Source: Takakia lepidozioides (Eukaryota > Streptophyta > Takakiopsida > Takakiales > Takakiaceae). From it: a DNA stretch of 64,000 nt. The DNA lies in assembly GCA_030704615.1 (NCBI GenBank), contig CM060731.1, forward strand, positions 88,704,756-88,768,755. The letters run 5' to 3'. The stretch's first letter is position 1. Each line of letters starts with the position of its first letter. Both the position numbers and the translations under genes were made by a program. The notes under the pieces were generated by a model that saw nothing but the letters and a program-made list of their open reading frames with translations, ran no database searches and had not been told where the DNA came from. Shown piece by piece: positions 47,280 to 58,622 of the stretch.

Positions 47280-48854
47280 CAATAGACATCACTAGGGTAG
47301 CCTGTGCCGTTGGCCCAAGTGTCCAGTGTCATCTAAGCCTACCGTACTGACCTAGCTTATTAGGCAATAATTAAATCAAAATCAAGTGCCTAATTAAATT
47401 TAGAACATTTTTGGAAAATGTGCCTAAAACTTGGAAATTTTTCCTGAGAAGTGCCTAATTGCTTGAAAAGTGTCCAAATGTCCAAATATGTGGAAAAAAA
47501 GCCTAAATTGTATTATTTAAAGTCCAAAAAATTGGCAAAAATGCCTGCAATTTATAATTTCAAGTCACACAACTTCCAAAGGGCCCTACTTTGATGCAAC
47601 ATCTTCATAAGTCTCATCACCTATCTCATGTCAATCTTCTAAATCTGAGAATGGTAAGGTAAGGAAGGGAGGTCAAAAACAATTGTTGAGGTAATATCCA
47701 TTTACAAGACCATTATGTTTTTCATAAGAGAGAATTACCTCAACAATAGTTTTTGAGGGAGGTAAAAAATGTTCATTATTATCCAGGGTCGACTGTAATA
47801 CATGCTTAATGTTCGGAAATTACCTAGGTGAGGTGCCTAAATAATAAAAACGAATCTGCCTAATAATATTCCATTTTTTTAAATTATTAGGTGCGGAAGT
47901 GCCTAATAAGCTAGGCCAGTACGGTATGAGCAAACTCCTATGTATCCAAGTGCGACTCCTATGTCGAGCCCCAAGTCGTAGCTTGTGCCCTTGGCCCATG
48001 TGTGAATAATTGAAATCTAAGACCAAGTGCAATTTCCTATGTGTCCTAGTGCGTCTCCTATGTCGAGGCCTATCTAAGCCCAAGTGCACCTATGTATCCA
48101 AGTGCATATCCTATGTATCCAATGACATCTCCCATGTGTGTCTCCTATGTCGAGGCCCATCTAAGCGCAGTGTGCAATCTTTTATGTATCCAAGTGCATC
48201 TCTCGTGTTGATGCCCAAGTGTCCACTGTCATTTAAGACCAAGTGCAATCTCTTATGTATCCCAGTGTGTCTCCTACGTTGAGGCCCAAGTGCGACCTCT
48301 AGTGTAGCCTATGCCGTTGTCCCATTGAAATCTAAGCCCAAGTGCAATCTTCTATTCATGTATCCAAGTGCATCTCCCGTGTAGTAGACAATCCCCAATG
48401 TGTCCACTTAGCTATTTTTGCAATCTCCCCTCTCGAGGCTTCATATATCGATATATCCACTTTGCTATTTTTTGTGAATTGCCAACTACCAAAAGTACTT
48501 GAAATTCCAAATCTCCCACATGAAAGGCCAATCATTGCTCCAAGAAACCCCACTTTGCTATTTTTCTCGAATTTCCAACGACCCAAAGCACTTGAAATTC
48601 CAGATCTCCCACACCGCTGGTCCAAAAATCATGAGACGAAGCCGGTGCACCCCTCCTCACCAAGGGGCACCCCTCCTCACCAAGGGCTTTCCAACGACAC
48701 CAAACACCCGTGCTGGGCCCGCGGTTTAGGAGATCTCAAGGACGCTACAAAACAAAACAATCGTCTAGCTTCATATATTTATTAGTTGATACTCATATGT
48801 ACTAGGGTAGCATATGCCGATGGCCCAAGTGTCCAATGTCATCTAAGTCCAAAT

Positions 48855-50945
48855 GCATTTTTTTTCCACAGAGCCTATGACCAGATTTGAACCGGAGATC
48901 TTTCCCTTGATATCTGCAAGTGCTATCCCCTATATATCCAAGTGTGTCTCCTATGTTGAGGCTCAAATGCGACCTCTAGGGTAGCTTGTGCGGTTGGTCC
49001 AAATGCCCAGTGTCATCTAAGCCCAAGTGCAAGATCTCATAAGTATCCTAGTGCGTCTCCTAAGTGAGACCCAAGTACGACCTCTAGGGTAGCTTGTGCC
49101 GTTGGCCCAAGTGTCCATTGTCATCTAAGTCTAATGATTTAGCCATATCTGATCATTTTTTTTTTCCACATAGCCTATGACCAGATTTGAACCGGAGACC
49201 TCTCCCTTGTTGTCTCTCCCGTCAAGGCTCCAACCATTCTCCCATGAATGCCCAAGTTGCTATTTTTCCTGAATTTCCAACGGCCCAATGTCATCTAAGT
49301 AAGTTTTTTTTACCACAGAGCCTTCGATGAGATTTGAACCGGAGACTTTTCCCTTGATAAGGGTAGCCTGTGCCGTTGGCCCAAGTGTCATCTATGTCCA
49401 AGTGCAATTTCCTTACGTATCCCAGTGTGTCTCCTATTTCGAGGCCCAAGTGCAACCTCTAGGGTGGCCTGTGCCTTCGGCCTATGTGTGAAGAATTGAA
49501 ATCTAAGACCAAGTGCAATTTCCTATGTATCCTAGTGCGTCTCTTATGTTGAGGCCCAAATGAGACCTCTAGGGTAGCATGTGCCATTGGCCCAAGTGTC
49601 CCAAGTTTCATCTAAGCCCAAGTGCAATCTCCTATGTATCTATGTGCGTCTCCTAAGCAATTAGCAAGTGCAATCCCAAAGCCTACTTTGCTATTTTTCG
49701 CGAATTTCCAGTGACCAAAAGTACTTGAAATTCCAAATCTCCCACGTGAAGGGCCAAAGTCCAAAGGCAATCCCCTATGTATCAAAGTGCGTCTCCTATG
49801 TCGAGCCATGACAACCAGAATGTAGCCAAGTGGTAATGGGCACATACCACGTTGGATGTGGTTGTGGGTTCAAACCACGGTCTGGTGTGTCATGAAGGTG
49901 TCCACCTTTCAGCTGGAAGCCAGTAGCCCTTGTGATAAAGTGACACCATAAGTTACGCTCCCTTCAGGAGGCATCATACTTTTTTTTACTTTTGTTGAGG
50001 CCCAAATGCAACCTCTAGGGTAGCCTTTGCCGTTGGCCCAAGTGTCCAGTGTCATCTAAGTAAAGTTTTTTTTCCACAGAGCCTACGACCAGTTTTGAAC
50101 CGGAGACCTTCCCCTTGATATCTCTCCCGTTGAGGTTCCAAATCTCCCATGTGAAGGGCCAATCATTGCTCCAGGAAAGCCCGCTTTGCTATTTTTCTCG
50201 AATTTCCAGCGACCCAAAGTACTCAAAATTCCACATCTCCCACACCGCAGGTCCAAAAATCATGAGACCAAGCCGGTGCACCTCTCCTCATGGAGGGCTT
50301 TCCAACGGCACTAAGCACCGGGGCTGGGCCCGCGGTTTGGGAGATCTCAACGACGCTACAAACAAAACAAAACAAACGTCTCGCTGCATATATTGACTAG
50401 GGTAGCCTGTGCCATTGGCCCAAGTGTCAAGTATCGTCTAAGTCCACGTGCAATCCCCTATGTATCCAAGTGCATCTCCTATGTCGAGGCCCAAATGCGA
50501 CCTCTAGGGTAGCATGTGCCGTGGGCCCAAGTGTCAAGTGTCATCTAAGTCCACCTGTAAGATCTTTTATGTATCCTAGTGCGTCTCCTATGTCGAGGCC
50601 CAAGTGCAACCTCTAGGATAGCCTGTACCCTATGTATCCTCTATGTATCTAGAGACCCTCCTCTTTGGGAGATCTAGGCCTAGGGTAGCCTGTGCCATTG
50701 GCCCATGTGTTAAGAATTGAAATCTAAGTCCAAGTGCAATTGCATCTCCTATGTCACGGCCCAAGTGTGAAGAATTGAAATCTTAGCCCAAGTGCAATCT
50801 TCTATTCATGAAGTGCATCTCCCATGTAGAGGCCCAAGTGTCCAATGTCATCTAAGTCCAAGTGCAATCCCATATCTAATCATTTCTTTTTTCAGAGAGC
50901 CTACGACCAGATTTGAACCGGAGACCTTTCCCTTGATATATCTCC
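48855..50945 (-). repeat. Five copies of a B-box-bearing segment (GGTCTCCGGTTCAAATCTGG)
   Basis: On the minus strand, GGTCTCCGGTTCAAATCTGG and close variants occur at about 48885, 49185, 49335, 50095 and 50915. GGTTCAAATCT is close to the RNA polymerase III B-box consensus. Each is followed by an A-run (the plus-strand TTTTTTTT-CCACAGAGCC). A matching A-box upstream was not convincingly found. Likely decayed tRNA-derived SINE heads. Confidence 0.6.
49815..49985 (+). mobile_element. tRNA-derived SINE, copy B
   Basis: The head carries TAGCCAAGTGGTAATGGGCA (A-box) and GTGGGTTCAAACCACGG (B-box) about 40 bp apart, the internal RNA polymerase III promoter of a tRNA. The tail reads GAAGGTGTCCACCTTTCAG, GGAAGCCAGTAGCCC, AGTGACACCATAAGTTACGC and a T-run. 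The tail matches the minus-strand copy at 31415-31690, which shows one mobile family. This copy is shorter inside. It interrupts the CCAAGTG repeat field. Confidence 0.75.
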
Positions 50946-51335
50946 CGTCGAGGCTCCAACCATTGTCCTAGGAAAGCCCACTTTGCCATTTTTGCTATTT
51001 TTTGTGAATTTCCAGCGACCAAAGTACTTGGAATTCCACATCTCCCACACCACTGGTCCAAAAATTGCGAATGCCCACTTTGCCATTTTTGCTATTTTTT
51101 GTGAATTTCCAGTGACCAAAAGTACTTGGAATTCCACATCTCCCTCACCGCTTGTCCAAAAATCGTGAGACCAAGCCGGTGCACCCCTCCTCACCGAGGG
51201 CTTTCCAAAGGTACCAAGCACCCGCGCCGGGGCCCCGCGGTTTGGGAGATCTCAACGACGCTACAAAACAAAACAAAACAAACTTCTCGCTTCATATATT
51301 GATTACATGACATATTACCTAGCCTATATGTAATG

Positions 51336-51540
51336 GGAAGATAATAGGAATAATGTAAGAACTTAATGCAAGCGCGTCAGGACGGTCCAGCCCTGACACC
51401 CGTACCGCCGGTTCTTCGCCTCCGGCAGACATCGAAAGGCAGCCGGCTGGGCTCGGTCAATCCCCCCCACCCCCGCCCTCATCCCATCGGCGTCGTCGCC
51501 CCATGCGTCGTCGTTCTGCGACACCAGTCCGCCGCTTCCA
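51336..51540 (+). repeat. MULE left TIR, unique arm
   Basis: About 205 bp, near-identical to the reverse complement of 60005-60230. Differences seen include CCCCCCCA versus CCCTCCCCA near 51465 and GCCCCATGC versus GCCCCTTGC near 51500. The inverted similarity continues past 51540 into the minisatellite, so the full TIR is longer. Confidence 0.93.
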
Positions 51541-53665
51541 GCAGTCCGCCAGTTCCCTGTAACCCCCCCCGGGTTCAACCATCACCCCCATGTAACCCTC
51601 TGTAACTCCGCCGAGTGTAACCCACACTACCATGTAACCCTCTGTAACCCATATAACCCCATGACCCTCTGTAACCACCATGTAACCCTGTAACCCTGTG
51701 TCACCCCCACCCCTATAACCCTCACTACATGTAACCCTCTGTAACCCATGTAACCCTCTATAACACCGCAGAGTGTCACCCCCCCCTATGTAACCCTCAC
51801 TACATGTAACCCTCTGTAACACTTTGCAACCCCCTATGTAACCCTATGTAACCCTCTGTAACACCGCAGAGTGTCCCTCACCCTTATGTACCCTCCATGT
51901 AACCCTCTGTAACCCATGTAACCCTCTGTAACCCTTTGTAACCCTCACCACCATGTAACCCTCTGTAACACCGCAGAGTGTCACCCTCACCCCTATGTAA
52001 CCCTCATTCCATGTAACCCTCTCTGACCCTCTGTAACCCTCACCACCATGTAACCCTCTCCCATGTAACCCTGTGACCCTCTATATCCCTCCCTCACCAG
52101 GTAACCCTTACCACCATGTAACCCTCTGTAACACCGCAGAGTGTCACCCTCGCCACCATGTAACCCTCCGTAACCCTCACAAACCCTTTGTGACACCGCA
52201 GAGTGTCACCCTCATCCCCATGTCACAAACCCTCTGTGGCTTTGTAACCCATGTAACCCTCTGTAACACCGCGGAGTGTCCCCTCACCCCTTATGTAACC
52301 CTCACTCCATGTAACCCTAACCCATGTAACCCTCTGTGACCCTTTGTAACCCTCACCACCATGTAACCCTCTGTAACACCGCAGAATGTCACCCTCACCC
52401 CTATGTAACCCTCTGTAACCCTCTGTAACCCTCTGTAACCCATGTAACCCTCTTGACCCTCTATATCCCTCACCAGGTGTAACCCTTACCACCATGTAAC
52501 CCTCTGTAACACCGCAGAGTGTCACCTCGCACCATGTAACCCTCCGTAACCCACACAAACCCTCTGTGACACCGCAGAGTGTCACCCTCATCCCCATGTA
52601 ACCCTCACTCCATGTAACCCTCTGTGACCCTCCGTGGCTCTGTAACCCATGTAATCCTCTGTAACACCGTAGAGTGTCACCCTCACCCCTTATGTAACCC
52701 TCACTCCATGTAACCCTCTGTAACCCATGTAACCCTCTGTGACCCTTTGTAACCCTCACCACCATGTAACCCTCTGTAACACCGCAGAATGTCACCCTCA
52801 CCCCTATGTAATCCTCACTCCATGTAACCCTCTCTGACCCTCTGTAACTCTCTGTAACCCATGTAACCCTCTGTGACCCTCTATATCCCTCACTAGGTGT
52901 AACCCTTACCACCATGTAACCCTCTGTAACACCGCAGAGTGTCACCCCCATCCCTATGCATCCCTCACTCCTTGTAACCCATGTAATCCTCTGTGACCCT
53001 GCGTAACCCGTGTAACCCTCTGTGACCCTGTGTAACCCATGTAACCCCATGTAACCCTCACTCCATGTAACCCTCTGTGACCCTCTATAACCCTCACCAG
53101 GTGTAACCTTCACCACCATGTAACCCTCAGTAACCCTCTGTAACACCGTAGAGTGTCACCCTCACCCCTGTGTAACCTCACTCCATGTAACCCTCTGTGA
53201 CCCTCTGTGACTCCTGTAACCCTCACCACCATGTAACCCTCTGTAACCCTCCCTCTGTAACACCGCTGAGTGTCCCCTCACTCCATGTAACCCTCCCACC
53301 CTTGTCACCCTCCCCATGTAACCCCATGACCCTCTGTAACCCTTTGTAACCCATGTAACCCTCTGTTACTCCGCGGGTGTAACCCTCACTCCATGTTATC
53401 CTGCATCGTGTAACCCCAATGTAAGCTTGTATCATGTTATCCCATATACCCCTCTCGTGTAACTCCAGTTCCTCGTAACCCATCATCCCTGTAACCCTCT
53501 GCACGTCAGCGCTTTAGCTCCCTCGTGTAACCCTCATTGTGCAACTCCACCCCACCATGTAACCCCGATACTGTATCAATCCCCCCCGTGTAACCCCCGA
53601 TTGTGTCACTCATAGCTCGTGTCACCCCGGATCCTTTATCCCCAACGCATGTCACCCCTGTTCGT
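51541..53665. repeat. Left subterminal minisatellite (TGTAACCCTC-type), 2.1 kb
   Basis: Irregular tandem repeats of about 10-20 bp around GTAACCCTCTGTAACCCAT, organised in higher-order units of about 60-150 bp. Each unit is marked by CTCTGTAACACCGCAGAGTG, in which CTCTG and CAGAG form a small inverted repeat. At least twelve such marks occur between about 51750 and 53150. Repeats grow ragged after 53380. The long minus-strand ORF over it (307 aa of GYMVVRVT-like repeats) is only the translated satellite. Confidence 0.95.
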
Positions 53666-53892
53666 GTAGCCCCTTAGTGCCCGGCAAAAATTGGCGGGCT
53701 CCAAGAGGTGTCAGATATTTTGAATTCAAACCTGGGTTACACGATTCGGTGACATCAAAACCCACGTGTAACTCCATCATCGCTCGTCATTTTCACCAGG
53801 TGCGTAGACGACGTGCAGTCCCGAGGGCTCCGCTGCGTTGCCCGCGTGTGTTATGCGATTTGTACTGTACTGGTGGTACTGTTGCTGCTAAT

Positions 53893-56800
53893 GGCATGCT
53901 GCCGCGAAGGTGCTAGACGAGGAACGCAAAGCAGCATTGGAATCAAATGGTTTGAAAGATGAGGCGGGAGAACTCTGTCATTTGCAGCATTTGGTATCTC
54001 ATTTGAAATGCATCCTACAGCTGCCCATAGACGGGATTTTCAATCACACAAACCTACGTTGGATACGCCAGGTGGTTCCCAGGGAAAGGGAAACGGATAT
54101 CCATCGAAGTAGTTGTCGTTCCATGGTTCGCATTCCTGACTTTCTGGAGGGAGAAAAAGGAGTAGAGTGGATGGGAAGACCCAATTTTATGTTCAAGATC
54201 GAAGGTACCGTGAGTTGCCAAATTTGACAAACACCGCGTGCAAATAGTTATCGTCAGTGCAATAAGTAAGTCAGTTATGAGGGTTGTATAACATTCCAGG
54301 CCCCACTCTTCTGCTAGTCTAGCAAAGTCGTATATGGCGATAACCCTCCTCGCTTTATATGCTTTTTTGCAGGTACCACTGTGCTACGGCCCGATAGATA
54401 GGCGCACGGACCCGCCGATTGTGAAGAAGAAAGAAAAACCGATAGCAGGCTCCGATAATCAAACAGCAGTCAAGCGAATCAGACGTAAGGCAGCGGATTT
54501 CGGAGAGTCATTACAAACGTGGGTGTACGTGTAGCTTCAAAGTTGGCCAGTGTTTCTAGATTCAGAGGTTGGCAATCATCACATACTTCCAGAAACAGCA
54601 TGTGGATGCAAAAGGAAAGCCATGTCATGGTTCAGCTGACCCCTCTTCCCATTTCTCGCGATTCGTGCATGCCCCTCGTCTCAGCCATGATATGAAACAG
54701 TGGATCGTCGATAGTCTTCGCAGTGGCCTATCTCCAGCTATGATTATGACACAACACACTCAACAACTCCAGGAAGCTTGTGCGTCTCAGCGAAGCATGG
54801 AGTGGAGTCGCGATTGTTTCTTGTTCGAGTACAACGTGAGAAACATTGCCGACAAGCTTGCGATTGAGAGTTACAAAAAAACATCCAGATGATGCACAAA
54901 GTGTACGTATGTGGGTCGATAGCAATCCTGAAAGCGTCTTCTTCTACCATGAAGAGACAGCGCCAGTGGCGGGTGATTTGAAGTTCGTAATTGGAATACA
55001 AACGGAGTGGCAAAAACAGAAAATGATCGACCTGCAACATTTGGGACCAACGAAAATAAGGTATTCGTGTCACGCTTTACCTTTCATTGCATTCTGAAAT
55101 GTGAGTGCCATGCAACTGTTGCCAATATTATAACGCTCACCTTATTCATTTTTGTACCATTGCGACATTGCAGTTCCCAATGTATACCATGATGGTGTTC
55201 GACGAATGGCTCAACGGCATACCTGTTGCTTATATTATATCAGCGAGAAACAAAACGACTGACCTGAGCCCCTGGATGAAACGTCTTCGCGACCGACTTC
55301 TTCAAAGCAAACCAGATTGGAGGCCAAATGCTTTTGTTGTCGACGATGCAGACGCAGAAATCAATGCTATCAGGTACACGGCTAGAAGTTACAATGTTTT
55401 GAGTCACACTACAAGTTGCATGCACGAGGGGTTTCATGGATCGGGCTACACTGCTGCTAGTTACACTGAGAATCACAGTAAGAGTTAAACTGCCAGTTAC
55501 ACGAGGGGGTGCATTGCTGCCTGTAACACTTGGAGTTACACTGTCAGTTGCTTGAGGGGTTACATGGATTGGGTTGCAATGCTGTCTATTACACTGAGGG
55601 TTACACTATCGGTTAGACAGATGGTTATACTGCCTTGAGTTGGACGGAGGGTTACACTGCTGTGAGTTAGACCGAGGGTTACACTACTGTGAGTTAGACC
55701 GAGGGTTACACTGCTATGAGGTAGACAGAGGGTTACACTGCGAGTTACACTGGGAGTTACACGGCGTGTCATCCGCAGTCCTGCATGGATTAGGTTGCAC
55801 TGCTATAGCATGTGAGTTACACTGGGAGCATCGCAGAGGGTTGTATGGGTTGGGTCGCTCTGAGAGTTACACGGTGTAACATGGATTGCGTTACAGCGCT
55901 GCGATGGGTTATATGTGTTGGGTTACACTGCTGTGAGTTTCACTGATAGTTACATGACCAGATGCACGAGGGGTTACATGAGTCACACTACTAAGAGTGA
56001 CACTTTGAAGAGTTACACTTCTACAAGTTACACTGCGAAGAGTTCCTCTGATAAGAGTTACACTGACAAGAGTTACACTGATGGATTGGGTGGCATTTGA
56101 TGTGTGTGCGTGCAGGGAATCGTTTGGGGACGTAGCAATATTTCTATGCCTTTGGCATGTTCGCCGCGCTTGGCTGAAACATTCGTGGCGTAAGATGCCC
56201 GATCCATACACTCGCAATGCTGTTTTGAAACAGCTTGGCGACGTAATGTACGGCATTAACGCCTGTGTGGGAGTCACCCCAGAAGAGTGGGCGCTGGAGC
56301 GACTGGAAGATTTGAATTATTCCTATCCGCCTGCGCGTGACTTCCTACGTTACATCAGAATGGAATGGGTCCCAAAACTGAGCATGTGGATCACGGGGGC
56401 TCGTTATATTCCCCACGCAAGTCAGGATACTAATGCCGCAATTGAATCTTGGCACGGAAATTTGAAGGCTCGTTTACGCTCGGGAAAGCAAAGGCTTGAT
56501 GGCAGGAGAATCGATTGGCTGATCAGCGAACTCGTGGGTCTTGTTCTAACCCACTATTGGTATAGAGATAACTTGAAATCGAAAGGCTTCAAAAGGAATG
56601 TACGACAGGAGGAATTTATCAGTAATGTTGTTTGGACTGCAAGGGAGATCCCTGATGTCAATGTTCATTTGCCCACTGTTCCTGGTCATCCGGCGATTGT
56701 GGATAGTGTTCAAACGGCCGGTCGAAGCTACACAATCTATGCACCTGCGACCACCTGGGCTTGTTGCGATTGTCCATGGGCTTTGAAGGGTAACTTGTGC

Positions 56801-57262
56801 AAACATCAAATCCGCGTTCTTCAATTGATGAAGCCAAATCTGAAGGAAGGGCTTATTGTGAAGCTATGTGGCACAAAGCTCGGGATCATTCATGGAGGTC
56901 TTCACATGTTGATGAAATTGGAACTTCCAGATATTGATGCAGAGGAGGAAGTTGTGAATCTAGCAGAGCCTACGGAGTGCTCAGCATCATCCCGGCGTGG
57001 TCGGCAGGAGCCATCGGATGTTTCATCAATTGAATCTGAGATGAAGTCCCTGTCGCTTCTTGGCAATGAGAGTGAAACAATGCGCAAACATTTGTTTGCC
57101 GAGCTTCGTTGTGTTCGTGGGAGGCTGTCCACTTTACAAGTTAGAATCGACAAAGGTCTGTTGCACCCTCTTCAAGCAGTTCCATTCATAAAAAATGATG
57201 ATGGAAACAACATGTCCCTTGCCAGGAAAGTAGATTTTGTAGACCGCTTCCGTAGTAAGTGA
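53893..57262 (+). pseudogene. MULE transposase with SWIM zinc finger, frameshifted
   Basis: Segments in order: N-terminal part 53893-54227 (LRWIRQVVPRERETD); 54374-54534; 54570-54886 (GKPCHG, PRLSHDMKQWIVDSLRSGLS); 54870-55018 (FVIGIQTEWQKQKM); TFGTNENK at 55037-55060; exon 55174-55373 (FPMYTMMVFDEWLNGIPVAY, FVVDDADAEINAI); final exon 56116-57262 (ESFGDVAIFLCLWHVRRAWL, NAAIESWHGNLKAR, then the SWIM finger CDCPWALKGNLCKH). Introns 55061-55173 and 55374-56115 are GT-AG and phase-continuous. The second Asp and the final Glu of the DDE triad are present. The first Asp, expected before ATFGTN, falls at a frameshift and reads Pro. A 7-A run near 54880 causes another frameshift. The protein would have cut at the TIRs but looks inactive. 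Confidence 0.85.
55374..56115 (+). repeat. Transposase intron made of GTTACACTG-type repeats
   Basis: A 742-bp intron between AATGCTATCAG|GTACAC and GTGCGTGCAG|GGAATC. Most of it consists of GAGTTACACT/GGGTTACACTG units of 10-25 bp, with AGTTAGACCGAGGGTTACAC repeated three times near 55660-55730. The motif is the same word as in the subterminal arrays, on the opposite strand (GTTACA versus TGTAAC). Confidence 0.85.
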
Positions 57263-57359
57263 CCATTGAGTCCATTGGCAATGACACTTATTTTGTGATT
57301 ACCAAGTTTAACATGAAGTACATGTCTGTTCATGGGTTGTTATTCACTTTGCCATTCCA

Positions 57360-58570
57360 TCCACATTCAACCTATGTAACCCACTCAATGGGACACCCAT
57401 GGGCCGGGGTGACACACCGCAGGGTTACACTGTCTGGGGTTTCATAACGTAACATAGCTCTACTTAGTGTAACTTGCATCTGTGGTACTCCACACAGTGT
57501 AACACAGATGAGTGTGAACCTCTTCAGTGTAACTCATTGTGGTGTAACTCCAAGTGTAACTATCAACAGTGTAACCCAGTATGTAACCCCATAGAATATT
57601 GCTGTCAGTGGTGTAACTCTGAGAATTATAAGTCGATGACTACAATGTGACTACAGGGTCTGGGTTAGTCTGCCGGGGTTACATGACCCTTCAATACAGA
57701 GTGGGAAGATGTTGAAGTCGAGCACCTTTAGTCACCAACACTAGCCCCTGTATGTGTAACCCAATTTGTGTGTAACCCATGGACGTGTAATCCATGAGAT
57801 AGATAATCATTCCGTTCAACCTATGTTATGGACCAGTGTAGCCCTCTGGAGTGTAACTTGTTGTTGTGTAACCCCAAGAAGTATGTATCCCGACCACATG
57901 TAACCCCCATTGATGTCACCCTATCGCATGTAACCCATTGTACAATTTGGGGTGCACGCTATAAACCCCGATGCTACATCACCCCATCTTATGTATCCCC
58001 ACGACACGTAGCCCTTGTATAGGTAACCCTGCCCACTTTCATTGTGCACAGTGTAACTTAGAACTGTGTAACCCTCTTGAGTGAGTGTAACCCAGAGTGT
58101 TGTAACTCCAAGAAGTATGTAGCCCGACCAGATGTTACCCCCACACTATTGTGACCCCATCGTATGTAACCCATTGTACATAGCCCTCATGTATGTAACC
58201 CCATGTAGTATAAATCTGAGAACTTCAGTGCACAAACACTTCAGTGCGAAAAAAATAAAAAATAAAACAAATGCGCATAGTCGAGGTGGGGTTACATGCC
58301 ACGAAAGTATACTGTTTCAGCAACGTGACCCTGACATAGCCAGGAAGGCCCAACCATGTAACCCTAGGCCCATTGTATGTAACCCATAAGTGTAACCCCA
58401 CGTTGTGAGACCCGGCATGGTGTAACCCATCACTTATGTGTGAACCCACAGAGTGTAAGCCCATTGCCCCAGGGCCCAAAGGTGTACCCAAGTACTTGTC
58501 TATGATTCCACTTCATGTAACCTTATAAGGTGTAACCCCATGTAAGCCCATTGCATGAAACCCAAACTGT
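57360..58570. repeat. Intergenic TGTAAC repeats between transposase and protease genes
   Basis: The 1.2 kb between the convergent 3' ends is filled with loosely spaced TGTAACCC, GTGTAACTC and CATGTAACCC words, more degenerate than the subterminal array. No gene was seen. The region should contain both transcripts' 3' UTRs. Confidence 0.85.
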
Positions 58571-58622
58571 GAAGTGTTACGAACAAACCACATAGAAGCA
58601 AAAATGCATCAAGAGACGCTAT

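Larger units (their letters stand above)
48495..51300. repeat. Three copies of a ~250-bp module (CACTTTGCTATTTTT ... GGTGCACC ... GGAGATCTCAA)
   Basis: Copies at about 48495-48770, 50130-50400 and 50970-51300 share the order CACTTTGCTATTTTT, GAATTTCCA-CGACC, GAAATTCCA-ATCTCCCACA, CCAAAAATCATGAGAC, AAGCCGGTGCACC, GGGCTTTCCAA, GGGCCCGCGGTTT, GGAGATCTCAA and an ACAAAACAAAAC end. The copy ending near 51300 has an internal tandem duplication of its 5' part, and partial copies lie near 49265 and 49680. The end with repeated CAAAAC is compatible with a retroposed tail. I do not recognise the family. Confidence 0.8.
47280..51335. repeat. Field of diverged dispersed/tandem repeats (CCAAGTG family)
   Basis: The words GTAGCCTGTGCCGTTGGCCC, CAAGTGTCCAGTGTCATCTA, AAGTGCAATCTCCTATGTAT and GTGCGTCTCCTATGTCGAGG recur more than ten times in this order with variable spacing. 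They describe a unit of roughly 100-120 bp broken by other insertions. It has no coding potential; ORFs here are translations of the repeat. The region also hosts B-box-bearing segments, a tRNA-derived SINE and three copies of a 250-bp module listed separately. The field stops at the MULE boundary. Confidence 0.85.

Noticed and set aside
52223-53146. 307-aa minus-strand ORF of GYMVVRVT-like repeats
   Set aside because: It is only the translation of the minisatellite. There is no codon bias or domain, and its length follows from lack of stops in the repeat unit.
51541-53665. Interstitial telomere (TAACCC words)
   Set aside because: Units are irregular and 10-20 bp, with higher-order structure. 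The usual plant telomere is CCCTAAA. The array lies inside TIRs of a transposon.
55640-56277. ORFs on both strands within 55.6-56.1 kb
   Set aside because: They are translations of the repeat-filled intron, whose removal gives a phase-continuous transposase.
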